Of a DNA stretch of 64,000 nucleotides, positions 1 to 11,424 are shown one piece after another. The notes beneath the pieces are model-generated. The model saw only the letters and a program-made list of their open reading frames with translations. It was not told the DNA's origin and did not search any database. Position 1 is the stretch's first letter, and every line of letters starts with the position of its first letter. The position numbers were made by a program, and so were the translations under genes. Location: assembly GCA_034509735.1 (NCBI GenBank), contig JACGWO010000011.1:18894979-18958978 (forward strand), given 5' to 3'. This DNA is from Sesamum alatum. Lineage: Eukaryota > Streptophyta > Magnoliopsida > Lamiales > Pedaliaceae.

Positions 1-1130
1 CTTTTGACTCCTGGATTATCTGTTACATGTTTAATCAATTTATGAGATCCAAATACTTCCCAGGGTTAAGCGTGTTCGAGGCACAACTGGTAGCCCGAAC
101 TTCCTTAACATGGCGGAGCATATCGGAGCTTGTGACTTGTTGTTGAGAGGGTGGAAAATTAAGTGGGGCGAAAGTGTACGTATCTGGGGATACTAGTGGC
201 TTCCTTCACCAACGGAGTTCCAACTCACTTCCTCGCTGCAACTGCTGTCCCCAGGGGTACGTGTGTGTGATCTGATTAACATTGTTGCTGGGTGTTGGAA
301 GGAGGAGATGATCAAGAAGGTGGTAAGTGAAGAGGAGGTGCAAGTCATCTTGAAGATCCCACTACAGGTGAATAGCCCAGATGTTCTCATTTGGCATTAC
401 ATCTGGAGGGATGTTCTCAGTGCGGAGTGCTTACAAGTTCGAGCTAAAACGGGAACAACCGTCCTTGCCGTCGACTTCGTGGGGAAGAACAGACTTTAGC
501 GACGGTAGTATGGCCAACCGATGGAAGAGTTGTGCTCCGTCTAAGGTACGCACTTTCATTTGGAGAGCATGTCATGAGGCATTGCTGATGGTTGTTAATT
601 TGGCCAAACGAGCACCTTCGGTCTCTATATGTTGCACTTTATGGGGGGCAGCGGAGGAGTCGACTGCACATGTGCTGCCGCACTGCTCCTTTGCAAGGCA
701 GGTATAGCCCTCGTCTCATATTTTATCGTGAGCGTTGTATACTTTATAGGAATCAGTTCAGCAGTGGATGTGGCGGACGTATCAGGACCTAAGGAGATAG
801 CTAGGGAATCATTTTTTTGTCATATATTGGAGCCTATGGAGAAACTGGTGCCAGCATGTTATGGAAGGAAAAGGACTGTCCCCCTTACATATGGTGTTGC
901 AAGCTAGACGTAAGCAGGAGGAGTACACAGATGCATGGAATTGGCTAAGAGTTCGAAGCTAACCACCTGGTGATATGGGATAGGTTTCAACAATGGCATA
1001 GACTAAGTGTTCAATTCGGACCTATTATGAGGCATGTGGTATTGTTTATAGTTGATGTGTACAAAACAGAGTGTAAGTTGGTTCGTTTTTTTGGTTGATA
1101 TAAAATTTTTATTGTTTCCCTAGAAAAAAT
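1..1130 (+). pseudogene. LINE (L1-type) ORF2 3' fragment, zinc-binding RT region
   Basis: Degenerate C-terminal part of a plant L1-type LINE ORF2, entering from the left edge. The first 120 bases read SKYFP then SVFEAQLVARTSLTWRSI, the block that follows the reverse transcriptase in plant LINEs. A zf-RVT region follows: VSEEEVQVILKIPL and IWHY near 310-400, then, after a frameshift near 400, FSVRSAYKFELK and SKVRTFIWRACHEALL to about 590, and TAHVLPHCSFARQVW to about 710. From 780 to 960 an RNase H linker-like stretch is visible (QHVMEGKGLSPLTYGV). Several frameshifts and stops mean no product is expected. It ends near 1130 at a short A-rich tract, where a different LINE fragment begins. The RT and endonuclease parts would lie left of the window. 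Confidence 0.8.
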
Positions 1131-1140
1131 GAGGGGCGAG

Positions 1141-2957
1141 GGGACCAAATAAAGAAGCATTCATTGAACTTATTAATAACGTCCAAAATAAAATCAATAC
1201 CAGATATAATAAAGCCCTCTCTTATGCAGGTAGGGATACACTTATTAAACATGTCCTTAATGCAAATCCCCTATACGTTATGAGTACTTTCCGACTTCCT
1301 TGTAATTCAATCGACAAAATTTCTAATATTTTTAGAAAGTTTTTATGGAATGCTGATATTCTACTAATAAAAACAAGAGTTATAAGATAGAAGAAAGTTT
1401 GTTTACCAATTGAGTATGGTGGAATGAGTATTGGAAACTTTAGAATCCCTAATCAGGCATGTGCTCTTAAAATTACATGAAAGCTATTGCAAAATACATA
1501 GGATATATGTGCACGGGTGCTTAAAGCTAAATACTTTCCTAATTCAAATTTCATCCAATCAGAACATAAACCATATGATAGCTGGGTTTGGAAAAAAATC
1601 AATCAACAAATTAAGAATGCAAATAGATGTTCTTACTGGTGCATTGGCAAAGGAATAAACACACCCTTTTATAGAGATAAATGTCTACGAAACTTCAAAA
1701 TTGAAGATTTCATACCTAATGAAGATATAAAAAAAAAAACCCCAACAAAAGGTAGATCGATTCATCAACCAAACAAATGGCACATGGAAAATAGATGCTA
1801 CATCATACTAGTCCTCCTAAAATCATCAATATGATAAAGAATATCCATATTCCAAAAGAACAAAAAGCAAATAAACGTGCATGGACCTGGAGAAACTCGG
1901 GAATCTTTAACCTTAAGACGATGTATAACTTCCTTATGCTAAATGATAATAATCTTTACCGACTTAACCTACCATGGAAAGTTCTATGGAAAATATGAAC
2001 ACAACCAAGAATTAAATTCTTCATCTAGCGACTGTGCAACAATGCACTACTAACATTAGACAAATGTGTTCAATAGAAGGTGGTTACAAATCCAACATGT
2101 TACTTATGTGAACAAGAAAGTGAATCAATTGATCACTTACTCTAAATGCCCTGTTATATATACTATATTATGATCAATGAAAGAACTAATATTGTGATCT
2201 CTTTATACAAAAGAAAACAAACATAACAAAGTAGCACAATTAAATTTTGTTCATAGCCTTTGGACAATCTGGAAAATCAGGAATGAATATCCAGGCAAAA
2301 CAATCAATAATATTAAAGCATTACAAAAAACAAAAAATTTGGAGAACTTCTACCAACCTATATACAGAAGATAAAAATCTCAACACTTTCATTTGTAAAT
2401 GGTAACCACCGCCAGAGAATAAATATAAACTCAACATCAATGGATAATCTAGAGGCAATCCAGGGAGGCAGGTTCGGGAGGCATCATCAGAGATTGGGAG
2501 GGGAACTTCATCATAGGCTTCGACAAATACATTGGATACGCAACGACTAACAAGGCTGAGTTGTGGGCATTATGGTTTGGAATTAATTCAGCCATCAAGC
2601 ATGCAATCAAATATCTTGAAATTAAAATTGACTCCCTTTTGTAATCCACTGTTTAAGCAGGAAGCAAGCACAAGTAGACAAGACAATGCTCATTCTCCAA
2701 CAAGAATGCTTGAGGAAATTACCTAAATTCCACAAAGTATCAATAGGCTTCTGTTATAGAGAAGTGAATACGGAAACCAACTATTTGGCTCACTTCATAT
2801 GACAAATATAATTTTTGATGAATGTCCAACCTTTTTGATACATTTTGTTCAAGCGGACCTATGTAATTTTGTTTACCGTTCAACTACCTCACTCTGTAAC
2901 AAAACTTTGAAGCTTTAGTTTATAGTATTATGTTTTGTTTTGCGATAAAAAAAAAAT
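1141..2957 (+). pseudogene. LINE (L1-type) ORF2 3' half with poly(A) end
   Basis: A second, distinct LINE remnant on the same strand. Near 1205-1340 it encodes the RT thumb block (ALSYAGRDTLIKHVLNANPL, then YVMSTFRLP). KAKYFPNSNFIQSE, SWVWKKINQQI and SYWCIGKGINTPFYRDKC follow to about 1690, then a zf-RVT domain (WTWRNSGIFNLKTMYNFL near 1885; NPTCYLCEQESESIDHLL near 2090-2140). An RNase H domain of the plant RVT_3 type lies at about 2430-2640 (LNI, SRGNPG, TTNKAELWALWFGINSAI) and ends near 2800 with REVNTETNYLAHF. The 3' terminus looks genuine: an A10 tract at 2947-2956 after a GT-rich stretch. Frameshifts and stops throughout show it is dead. No 5' part is present, so it is a 5'-truncated insertion or was cut by later events. 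Confidence 0.85.
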
Positions 2958-5005
2958 CATTAATTTACAAAAAGAATCTATGTGGCAGGATTTAAAGATT
3001 AAATTTAGGTCCTCATTGTATTGCGTACTTATCAGTGTATTTTTTTCTTCTCTTCTCGTTACATTCTTACATTCTTTCTCCCCCCTTTTCACAGTTAATA
3101 ACACCTAAAATCTCTCCAAAAATATAAAATTAGACTTTACCTAAAAAAATTTGAAATTTATAGTTACGTCCCTTCTGACACTAACGAATCCAAAGATGAA
3201 CAGTTGGACAAGGGATTAGGATGTGGAACGAACATGCAAAATTACGTTTGATAGACAGGGCAAAATTGAGTTCAAGCAAAAATGTACAAAGATTAAAAAA
3301 AACAAAAATAACTGAATAATAGTGTTGAGGTCATCCAAGTGAGTAATATATTTGCGCATATCTGGATGGCTCTTTGCGTTCTATTTTGCTACATAATATC
3401 TTTAGTTTTTTTCTTAATAATTTACATAAGTTTCTGATTATTTGTTTTTATTCAAAAGATGCAACAATTTTTTTGAGAAATTATCTTCTATTTTTACTTA
3501 AATTTAGATATATACAGAAGTAACATAAAAGTAAATTACAAGGCTAAGAAAATATTATGCTACACTCACATGGAGAATTCCATCTTCATTTTCATATTTT
3601 TTTCCTACACTTCTACTTTTTATTGATGAAAGTGAGATCTTTTTAAAAATCTTAGGTGCCACTTTTGAAAATCGCGAATGAAATCTATAAGTCATAACAA
3701 TGATAATGCCAATAATTTAAAAGTCATTGATAAGTTCAAATGTTTATTCTACTTGTGATTTATTAATAAATTGTAATTCACTACTCTTTCCATAATTCTA
3801 ACTTTATTATTCTACTTTGTTAGGTATTGCCCTGAATAATGCATTAAAACAAAATTATGGACTATGGTCACTGTCATGTAATTTTAATTAAGTATCATGT
3901 ATGTTCATATTTGGATGGCTATTTGCATTGTATGTATTTTTCCACATAATGAATCTTGTGTTTTTTAAATAATTTAATCTAGATAAGTCTATGAATATTT
4001 TTCTTTAACAATGATTCAACATTTTTTTGATAAATTATCTTTTATTTTTATTTAAATTTAGATAAATATTATTGTTTCTCTTTATCCAAAAGTTTTACAA
4101 TTTCTTTGAGATACATTACCTAATAACATTATTTAAATTTATTTTTATATCTCATAATATATTTTATTATTGTTTATTATCATATTAAATTTATATTATT
4201 TGTCAATTACTCATTTTCTAAATTATAAATTATAAATTAGTATGAGTTATATTTTATATTCATTTTTTTCTAGAACAATAAAAATTATTTATTTACGTTT
4301 AGGTAAGTGCATGATTGTTTATCCTTATCCAAAAAAGAAAAAAGACAAAAATGTATAAATTAGTTAGTGACATAACATAAATTCATTTTTGCATGTGTCT
4401 AATAATTCTTCTATATTTTTGTAATTATAAATTAATGATATTTATTTATTAACAATAATCTTCCTATTGACACAAGGTAATAAGTTGTAAGTACAATAAT
4501 TTGAAGCTTATAACAAAGCAACACCGAAAATGGCATGGCCATTTCAATTTCTCTTAGAGAACCATATGATAGAAACAACCCAATCATGCAAGACGATGCT
4601 TTTCTTAAGCCCAAAGCAAATCTATGAGACCTCTTTTTTATTTCAGTTCTTAATCTATAATATTATTAAATGAGTTCTTCTTTTTATTTGATTATATAAG
4701 AAATAAAAATATATTTTGATTATAACGATAGGGTTTTTTACGGAAAGATATAATAGAATGAATATGTTTGAATTAAAATGTTCTGATACTTTTTAATTAC
4801 ATCAAAAGTCATGTCAAAATGAAAATGTATTGAATTAAGATATTTTGTAATAGTTTACCGAAAGACAGTGATGTTTTGTAACAAATTCTTATATGAAGAA
4901 AGGCGTATTGGAATGCATTTTCCAAAATTATACTCCAACTCACAAATACAAACACCCAACTGATGCAAGAAACGAACAATTAAATGATAATTTGGACTTT
5001 TCAAA
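2958..5005. other. AT-rich intergenic DNA, no gene seen
   Basis: Very AT-rich with scattered poly(T) and poly(A) runs. No reading frame carries a recognisable protein motif, and no transposon termini with target duplications were found apart from the degenerate direct repeats annotated separately. Confidence 0.6.
3350..4140 (+). repeat. Degenerate direct repeats, about 555 bp period
   Basis: The stretch at about 3352-3515 (TCTGGATGGCT, then ATGCAACA, then GAGAAATTATCTTCTATTTT) recurs at about 3905-4065 (TTTGGATGGCT, ATTCAACA, GATAAATTATCTTTTATTTT). The last part appears a third time near 4077-4140, and a weaker fourth trace near 4295-4340. This looks like an old tandem duplication or decayed LTR-like sequence. 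No coding content or termini were found. Confidence 0.5.
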
Positions 5006-5170
5006 TTGCGAAGATATGAGGTCGCAACAGATTGCATGATAAGATGATGTCGCAATAAACTGAGAGATAAGATATTAGGTAGCAATAGATTGTGACATAA
5101 ATGAGGTCGTAATACATTGCAATATAAGATTCCAAGTCGCAATAGATTGCGAGATAAGTGAGATAGCAAA
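5006..5170 (+). repeat. Tandem array of six degenerate 24-30 bp units
   Basis: Six consecutive units of the form TTGCGAGATAAGATGA-GTCGCAATAGA start at 5006, 5032, 5060, 5090, 5117 and 5147. Units vary by a few substitutions and indels. On the minus strand the array gives a run of similar peptides in two overlapping frames, which explains the open frames there. I see no sign that they are genes. Confidence 0.8.
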
Positions 5171-5299
5171 TTACTTTGTTGCCCCTGTTCAATAAATGAT
5201 AGCTTTACACCAAGGGTAGTTGAAAGATAATATTGTATTTTCACACTACTTTTTATAGATAGCTTCCAGATATTAATATAAATACCCTTTGTCTTCATC

Positions 5300-5640
5300 T
5301 GAGAGGAGCTAGCTAAAAAAAAAACCAAAAAAAGAAAAGAAAAAACTTGTATTGAGATTTTGACAGTGTGTTGCATCGCTTCTCAGTCAATAAATTACTA
5401 TTTCAATTTCTATCACTTTTTTTGCGACATTAACTTTGGCATCATTTGTGAGAACTGCGGGTTCAACATCAAATATGAACACTAGGACAAAAGGAGCATG
5501 GAAGACGACAAAAGGCTCCCCTTCCATTCCCCCCTCCCCCAGATAAGACACGAAGCACTTTGCTAATTGGTTGAGCACATTTCTGCTCAAGGTCAAGGGT
5601 AGTGGCCCCCAATACATAGCTGAGCATGCACTACCTCCAC
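5300..5640 (+). other. Possible Gypsy LTR end with primer-binding site, remnant
   Basis: At 5435-5455 the sequence TTTGGCATCATTTGTGAGAA resembles the TTTGGCGCCNTTTGTGGGAA primer site just inside many plant Gypsy 5' LTRs. The upstream 100 bases have the pyrimidine-rich character of an LTR end. No second LTR, target duplication or gag was found, so this may be a fragment or chance. A 76-codon minus-strand frame here has no recognisable domain. Confidence 0.25.
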
Positions 5641-5699
5641 GGCCCCCTCGTCATCCTACTATTTAGCAAGCCTGCTTTGTCCAAAAGCTTTCGGGCTTT

Positions 5700-6245
5700 T
5701 TTTTCTTTAGAAAAGACTTGCAAGCTTACTCGATTCGAATCGTCTATAACTAGATTCCGCGAATCTTCTAACTTGCTTATCCTTAATAAGAGAAAATCAC
5801 ACTAGCCTCTTATGGATGCCAAATCTGTAAGCTGGTCTTGATTAATCCATTTATATTCTTTGAATTTTGAGCATTCATAAATCTTTTATCGGATAGTTTT
5901 GGGAACTTTTGCATAAACCCTAGCAGAAATAAATCAAAATTCAATGTCAAATAAAAACAATTTTATTGATCAAACGTATGAAATTAAAATCTTTTGTCGA
6001 ACAAAAGAACATACTTTTGATCATGCCAGGTTACAATCCCTATGAAAAACTATTCTAACATGATCACAATTATAAGCCTAACTAGTCTCTAGTCCTTTCA
6101 GTAATAACCTTTCCATTGTTGAATCCTAGAACTGTCTTGGCTTTCTACTCCTTATCATCACCTACAAACCACCCATAGATTATGATAAGACTGGTATCCA
6201 ATACCAAAGAGGGTATAGTGATCATATTAATGGTCTACTCAAATT
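5700..6245 (-). pseudogene. Very degenerate sequence downstream of Copia gag
   Basis: On the minus strand the expected region after gag would be protease and the pre-integrase segment. Only faint hints are visible (MNAQNSKNINGLIKTSLQIW near 5820-5880, resembling the segment before an HLRLGH pre-integrase block). No protease DTG or integrase motifs are readable. This is low-confidence context for the gag remnant to its right. Confidence 0.3.
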
Positions 6246-6766
6246 TTACTTTTCATTGGAGAGTAGTTCGGAACACTCCCTCTTAGAATGGCCCTCTTTA
6301 CGACAGTGAATGCATACGTTCTTAGGAATCTTTGAACTTGACTGCTGAACCTTTTCCTCTTTCCTTTACCTCCGACTTGCGGTGTAATAGGAACAACACT
6401 AGAACTGCTACCAGTTGATTTCACCTAAGCCCTCTTCCTTTTTTGGCGTCTGGCATCCTTGCCTTTCACTATAAGGTTGAAGCCTCTCCTACTAGTACCG
6501 ATGATGCAAATTTTTCAATCATTGCCTCGTACTAGTCCAAATATGCCTTCGTTACATCATATCTTACATGCCGGTCCAGGACCGCATAGACATTATGCAA
6601 ATGAAGCATAATAGAGCCAACATCGTCATGTCTATCGTATTGCTTCTGGATTTCTTTTGTCATCGAGGCCAGTACAATGCTACGGACTTGCCCATGGTCA
6701 TCCTTAAACTTCTTGAACGCCAAGCGTTCTTTAGTTGTCGACCCCTCCGGCAAGGGTTGAGGAACA
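6246..6766 (-). pseudogene. Copia gag, C-terminal fragment with zinc knuckle
   Basis: Minus-strand continuation of a Ty1/copia gag (UBN2-type). From 6766 leftward it reads PQPLPEGSTTKERLAF, then SIVLASMTKEIQKQYDRHDD and IMLHLHNVYAVL, the core of plant copia gag, which packages element RNA into particles. After a stop near 6532 and a frame change, a CCHC zinc knuckle lies at 6273-6314 (CIHCRKEGHSKREC, spacing C-x2-C-x4-H-x4-C), followed by a stop at 6246. The N-terminal part is at 8972-9106, separated by an inserted solo LTR; the frame is continuous if one GAACA copy is ignored. The first codon often drawn here is TTG, not a start. The gene is inactivated by stops and frameshifts. Confidence 0.8.
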
Positions 6767-8971
6767 TGTTAGAATAGGTGACCAGAAAGCCAATTGGATT
6801 GGCGGTTTTGGGAAGTATTCGTCAATCTTTATTAATACAATATTATCCTGATGAATAGAGTAAGTATTCATCACTGGCATTGTGTTTGTTGTGCTTACTA
6901 CTAACGTTGAATGGTGTTTCAACGTCACAACAAATGCCCACAAACCAATTGGATAACCCATGTAGTTGGGCTGCGCATTGGATGGCGACTATGAAACCAA
7001 CTTTTGAGGGTTGGTCTGAAACGTTCCAAGCCGAGGACCTCGAGACTGGGCATCGAGTGTCCTATTGAGACTTGCACAAAGTATTGCATTCACTGGGTGA
7101 GTTCTGAGTTTCATTGGCAACAGACGAAGGTCGTCTATGCAATTTTAGTGGGTTAGTTGACAAGGTGGTCGACTGACTGAACTGACTCGCAGGAATCGTC
7201 ATATGGAAGCCTTGGAGGCTTGGTCGCTATGACTGGAATTTTCGATTCCGATAGTACGGGATTAGTCCTCGGACTTGGGGAATCATGGCAGTCACGTGCA
7301 TACGAAAGTTGTATCTTGGATCTGGCGAGAGGTGATCATTCTATAAGATGGTCATTATGAGCCTTGTCCAGTGTAGTTGGAGTATGTAGCAAGGACGGTG
7401 GATTCCAAGATAGGATCTGTCCCCTGTCAGTATATGACGGTGATGTCTCCTATGCGCTCTGAGATGGTTTAGACTCTGAAAGTCTATGGCCATAGCATAT
7501 GATGGAGTAGCAAAGGATTTCCTACGTCGATCAATAGAGTAAACGCATCTCGAGTATTAAGCATAGATGACTAGTCAAGGATGGGAACCATCACCCAATT
7601 TCATATCCTAGACTAAGGCCGGGAGACGGTCGATAGTGGGACCATACCCGTAGGGAATCGACACCTAAATATTCACGCCAACATTCACCTAGTCTCTAGT
7701 GCCATGGACCGTTGCTAAACGGTCATTCATGGTGACGGGCTCCTGTTGGACATGAGCCCAAGTCTAACTGATGGTGAACCTAAAGGGTCACACACAAATC
7801 ACTGAAGAGGTGAAGGAATTGACTTGGAGTCAATTTCAGAGGATGATAAGTAATTGGATTACTTATGGGATTGTCCATTGGATGGACGGGCCGATATTGT
7901 ATCGGGCCCTCGTTTTATCAGTAAATTGGATTTATCGATTAAGTAGAGAATCGAAGCTTGATTTTTTTAATTGGATTAAAAGATCAATGGGAATTATTTA
8001 TTTGGACCATGAATTAAATAGGATTTAATTCTTGGGCTTATTGTAATTGGATTACAATAAAATCCGGTCCATTAAATCTTGGCCCAAGAGAGGTGTTAAT
8101 TCCACTTTTCGAATTAGAAGAACTTAGACTTCTTCTAAAAGGGGATGGCCGGAAATTACTTCTTTTGGAAGTACTAAAATTGGCCATGAAGACCTTTGAT
8201 GACAAGTTGACTTGTCTCTTTTGGAAAGAGACAAATCAATTCCAATCAAGCCTCTTTCACTTGATATGATTAAATCATACTTTATGAAATGATAGGCTTG
8301 ATTGATGATTAATGAGAATTGATTGGAATGTATCTAGACATCCTTGGATGAACCTAGACACATTCTAATAATCACATTAACATTCTAATAATCACATTAA
8401 TAAATTATATATATGTGTATATACTATCATCAAAGTGAAGAGTTTTATCATTCCTCTTTTTCTAGGAAAAAGATGAACACTCTCTACCCTCTATCTCTAC
8501 TCTCTAAATCCTCTTTGTTCCTTCATTGATCTAGGATCAATTGAAGAACAAAGTAAGATCTAGAAGGAACACTAATCTATTCGTGTAATCCCTTCTTTGA
8601 TTTCATCCTCTAGATTCGTTTTTCTCTAGTAAGAAAAACGAGATCTCTCCCGGTGTGGTGTGGACTACGTTAGAGGGTCTCTATGTTGGGACCTCGCATG
8701 GATGAACGTTGGAGGTATCAACATGTGTAGCCGATTGAAATACAAGATTGAGAAAGGTATTCCGATTTACATTTATGCTCTCGGTTTCTTCTTTATTCCA
8801 TAGCCACGAACGCTTGTTTATTTTATATGTTTATATTCTGCGTTTATACACCGATAGCCCGAGAACTTTCAAGGGTATACCCCTTGAACGCAACTTAAAT
8901 TCTTTTATTCCGCATATTTTTTATCTCCACCGCGCTTTCGCCGCGTTCCCGGGCCTATCCGCTTTCCTTCA
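6767..8971 (+). mobile_element. Copia-type solo LTR in inverted orientation, TSD GAACA
   Basis: A 2205-bp element starting TGTTAGAATAGGTGACC and ending CCGCTTTCCTTCA, flanked by GAACA at 6762-6766 and 8972-8976. Its start and end closely resemble the minus-strand LTR at 13739-15806 (which starts TGTTGGAATAGGTGACT and has a similar GC-rich end), so both belong to one LTR family or close relatives. There is no primer site, polypurine tract or coding sequence next to it, which defines a solo LTR left by LTR-LTR recombination. It interrupts a gag on the opposite strand. Confidence 0.85.
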
Positions 8972-9106
8972 GAACATCCTCATCCAGGATGTGAGTTAGG
9001 TACTGGAAATCTAAGGCCATCTTAAGATTTCACAACCAATTCGTATAGTTGGTTCCATTTAATTTTATTAGCCTCTAGTATTGACATTAGTGGAATTTTT
9101 AGACAT
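8972..9106 (-). pseudogene. Copia gag, N-terminal fragment
   Basis: The minus-strand ATG at 9104-9106 opens a frame beginning MSKNSTNVNTR. After a frame change, the standard copia gag N-terminus follows: LNGTNYTNW, one stop, NLKMALDFQYLTHILDEDV. It runs into the solo LTR at 8971 and resumes at 6766. The W-x-x-N-L-K-M-A-L block is typical of the UBN2/gag domain. The piece is about 45 codons and cannot be functional alone. The upstream side is the element leader, itself broken by another solo LTR 66 bases away. Confidence 0.75.
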
Positions 9107-9172
9107 CTACAATAAGTAAAGCAGAAAATATTAAGCCAAATGAAGTAATATTAAATCTAAGTTAAGACTCGG

Positions 9173-11424
9173 TGTGACGCCCCCAAATTTTTTACATACA
9201 ATTATCATTTATTAGCACAAGGAAACGGATATATGTTGTGATGATGGATGTAATATTTGTGGTTAATGGAATAATTTTAAAGACGAGATAATTATCGTAG
9301 AATGTTTGTATAATAAAAATGTGGGATTTAAAATAAATACTTGTAAAGATGAGGGGGAAACAAATAAAGTATTAATACAATATGTAAATATTAGCACTAT
9401 ACAATATATATGTGTGTGTGGTGTGTATATGCACTACACAACATAAGAAATATATTACTACAATAGAAAACAAAACAATTAACCTTATCAGTATATCTCT
9501 TTAATATTATATTCATATATATAAATATATAGATATATATACACACACCTACATACCTAGACACATATATAGACACTTATATATATATAGATAAATATCA
9601 GCTATAGAAATATGTAGACGGGTGTAGAATCAGAAAAGATTAAAAGACAAAGGGAGAGGTGTGAGGCGGTGGAGAGAAGAAGAAAGAAAGGTGTGAGGAA
9701 TTCTAGCTTCTTCATTTACCATCTTCAAATTTAGATGTATCGAGAGCCTCATATACTGATTTGGTAAGTAGTAAATCCTAAATAACTTATATATAGAAAC
9801 CCAATTTGCATGATTCTTGTTGGATATGAAATTAGAGACAAAGTAGAATACTTGGAGTAAAAATGACACTTATATCAGCTATAGTTTGGTCTATAGAAAA
9901 CTTGTAAATTACGACAGAGGTGCTGTCAAACCTGTTTAGAAGAGATTGATTAACATGGTACATAAGTATTCATCTTTTAATCTCCATTGCTGAAACTGTT
10001 TATAATAAATAAATATATTGGGAATATTGTTAGGAGTTTGAACCATTGAGAAAAACGCAGATCACGAAGTAAGACCATCGGCGATCATTACATTTTGTAA
10101 GTAAATAATTAGCTATGCCTATATATGCCCATTTCCCTCTTGATATTACTCTTATGTAAGTAAATGACTAGTATCGTCTAGACATCCTCCTTCATCTTGA
10201 CAATACCTTGACATAAGTCTATGATTGTGCTCCTAATAACCTATGGGAGGTTCAATTGATGGATAGTTTGACTTGAATGCTTAAGTGGAGAAAGCAAGGT
10301 AAGTGAATGATTAACACAATCTGTATGTGTGTTTTTGTATTCATATCATTTTGTTGTATGAAGTATATGATTCATGAGTTGTGGAAGCAAAATGAGAAAG
10401 TGTATTATGCATGTATCATGAGTTATATGATATTGTGGCTATATACTTTTGATTACAAATATGTGTTGATATGTGGTCTTACTTGACTAGTTGCTCACAA
10501 GAAAAGTGATATGTGGAAATGAGGGAGTTAAGAAAACTAGATAGAATTAGTATGTGAAACCCCTTTGATTGGTCTCGGTGGCTCTTCGTGAAAAAAAAAT
10601 TAATGGCCCCGATGACTCTTCGTGGATAAATTGGCCTTGATGGCTCTTCGTGGATAAAACTGACCTTGGTGCTCTTCGTGGATAAATTGGTCTCGGTGGC
10701 TCTTCGGGAAAAAAAAAATAAACGGCCTCGACGACTCTTCGTAGTTAAAATGGTACCGGCGGCTCCTCGTGGCTTACAAAGGGGAAATTCACTTGAGTAT
10801 AATATGATGAATAGTGAGGATGAGTTGGTGGAGAAAGACATATCACCATCTTGTGAGCATACTAGGAAAGGAAGAATTTAATTATTTGTCTTGTTGTGAT
10901 ATGATTACATTGTTAATAAAATGAGACGTGTTGGAATGTAAATTGATAAGTATGTTATTACTTGTTCATTTTTGTCTTGTTGAACTGGACTCGTCATGCA
11001 CGTATAAGCAGAGTCGGTTATTTACTTATTGAGTCGCAGGCTCACTCCTATGCAATATTTTTCAGGTGTAGATTTTGGTCTTGTCCACTCTAGAGAAATA
11101 GGTCTAGACTGTGCTTGCAAAGTCAGGTCGGGCCAGTATACAGTATCCTCCTCCCAAATCAATAGGATAGAAGTCATAGATTTTGAGACTATTAACAATA
11201 TACTAAAAGTGAAGACGGCTTGTGAACAACTTATAATAGTCTATGCTGCCATATGCGAAAGAGACATGTATAAGTGTTGTAGATGAGCAAAATACTTCTA
11301 TTAATTATGTTGATAGCGTATGTTATATAACCAACTGTTAATTGGTTCACATTATCTATAAAAGTAATGTTGTTTGTGTAACCATTAAGCAGTAATAAAT
11401 CGTATTATCATTTGGGGTGTGACA
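9173..11424 (+). mobile_element. Gypsy (Tekay/Del-like) solo LTR, TSD CTCGG
   Basis: A 2252-bp element with termini TGTGACGCCCCCAAATTT and ATTTGGGGTGTGACA, flanked by CTCGG at 9168-9172 and 11425-11429. Such CCCC-containing ends are typical of plant chromovirus (Tekay/Del) LTRs; the lineage is inferred from these ends only. There is no internal coding region or primer site, so it is a solo LTR. It carries a tandem array at 10569-10777 and CA/TA-rich simple sequence near 9400-9590. The short frames inside show no protein motif. Confidence 0.8.
10569..10777 (+). repeat. Seven tandem units of about 30 bp around CTCTTCGTGG
   Basis: Units share the core GGTCTCGGTGGCTCTTCGTG with variable A-rich spacers (some A9-A10). 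Seven copies can be counted. They lie within the Tekay-like solo LTR and account for the minus-strand open frame over this interval. Confidence 0.8.

Noticed and set aside
4855..5376. 173-codon minus-strand ORF
   Set aside because: Much of it is the translation of the 28-bp tandem array and low-complexity sequence; no domain is visible.
10479..10881. Overlapping ORFs on both strands near 10.7 kb
   Set aside because: They are produced by the CTCTTCGTGG tandem repeats in the Tekay-like solo LTR.
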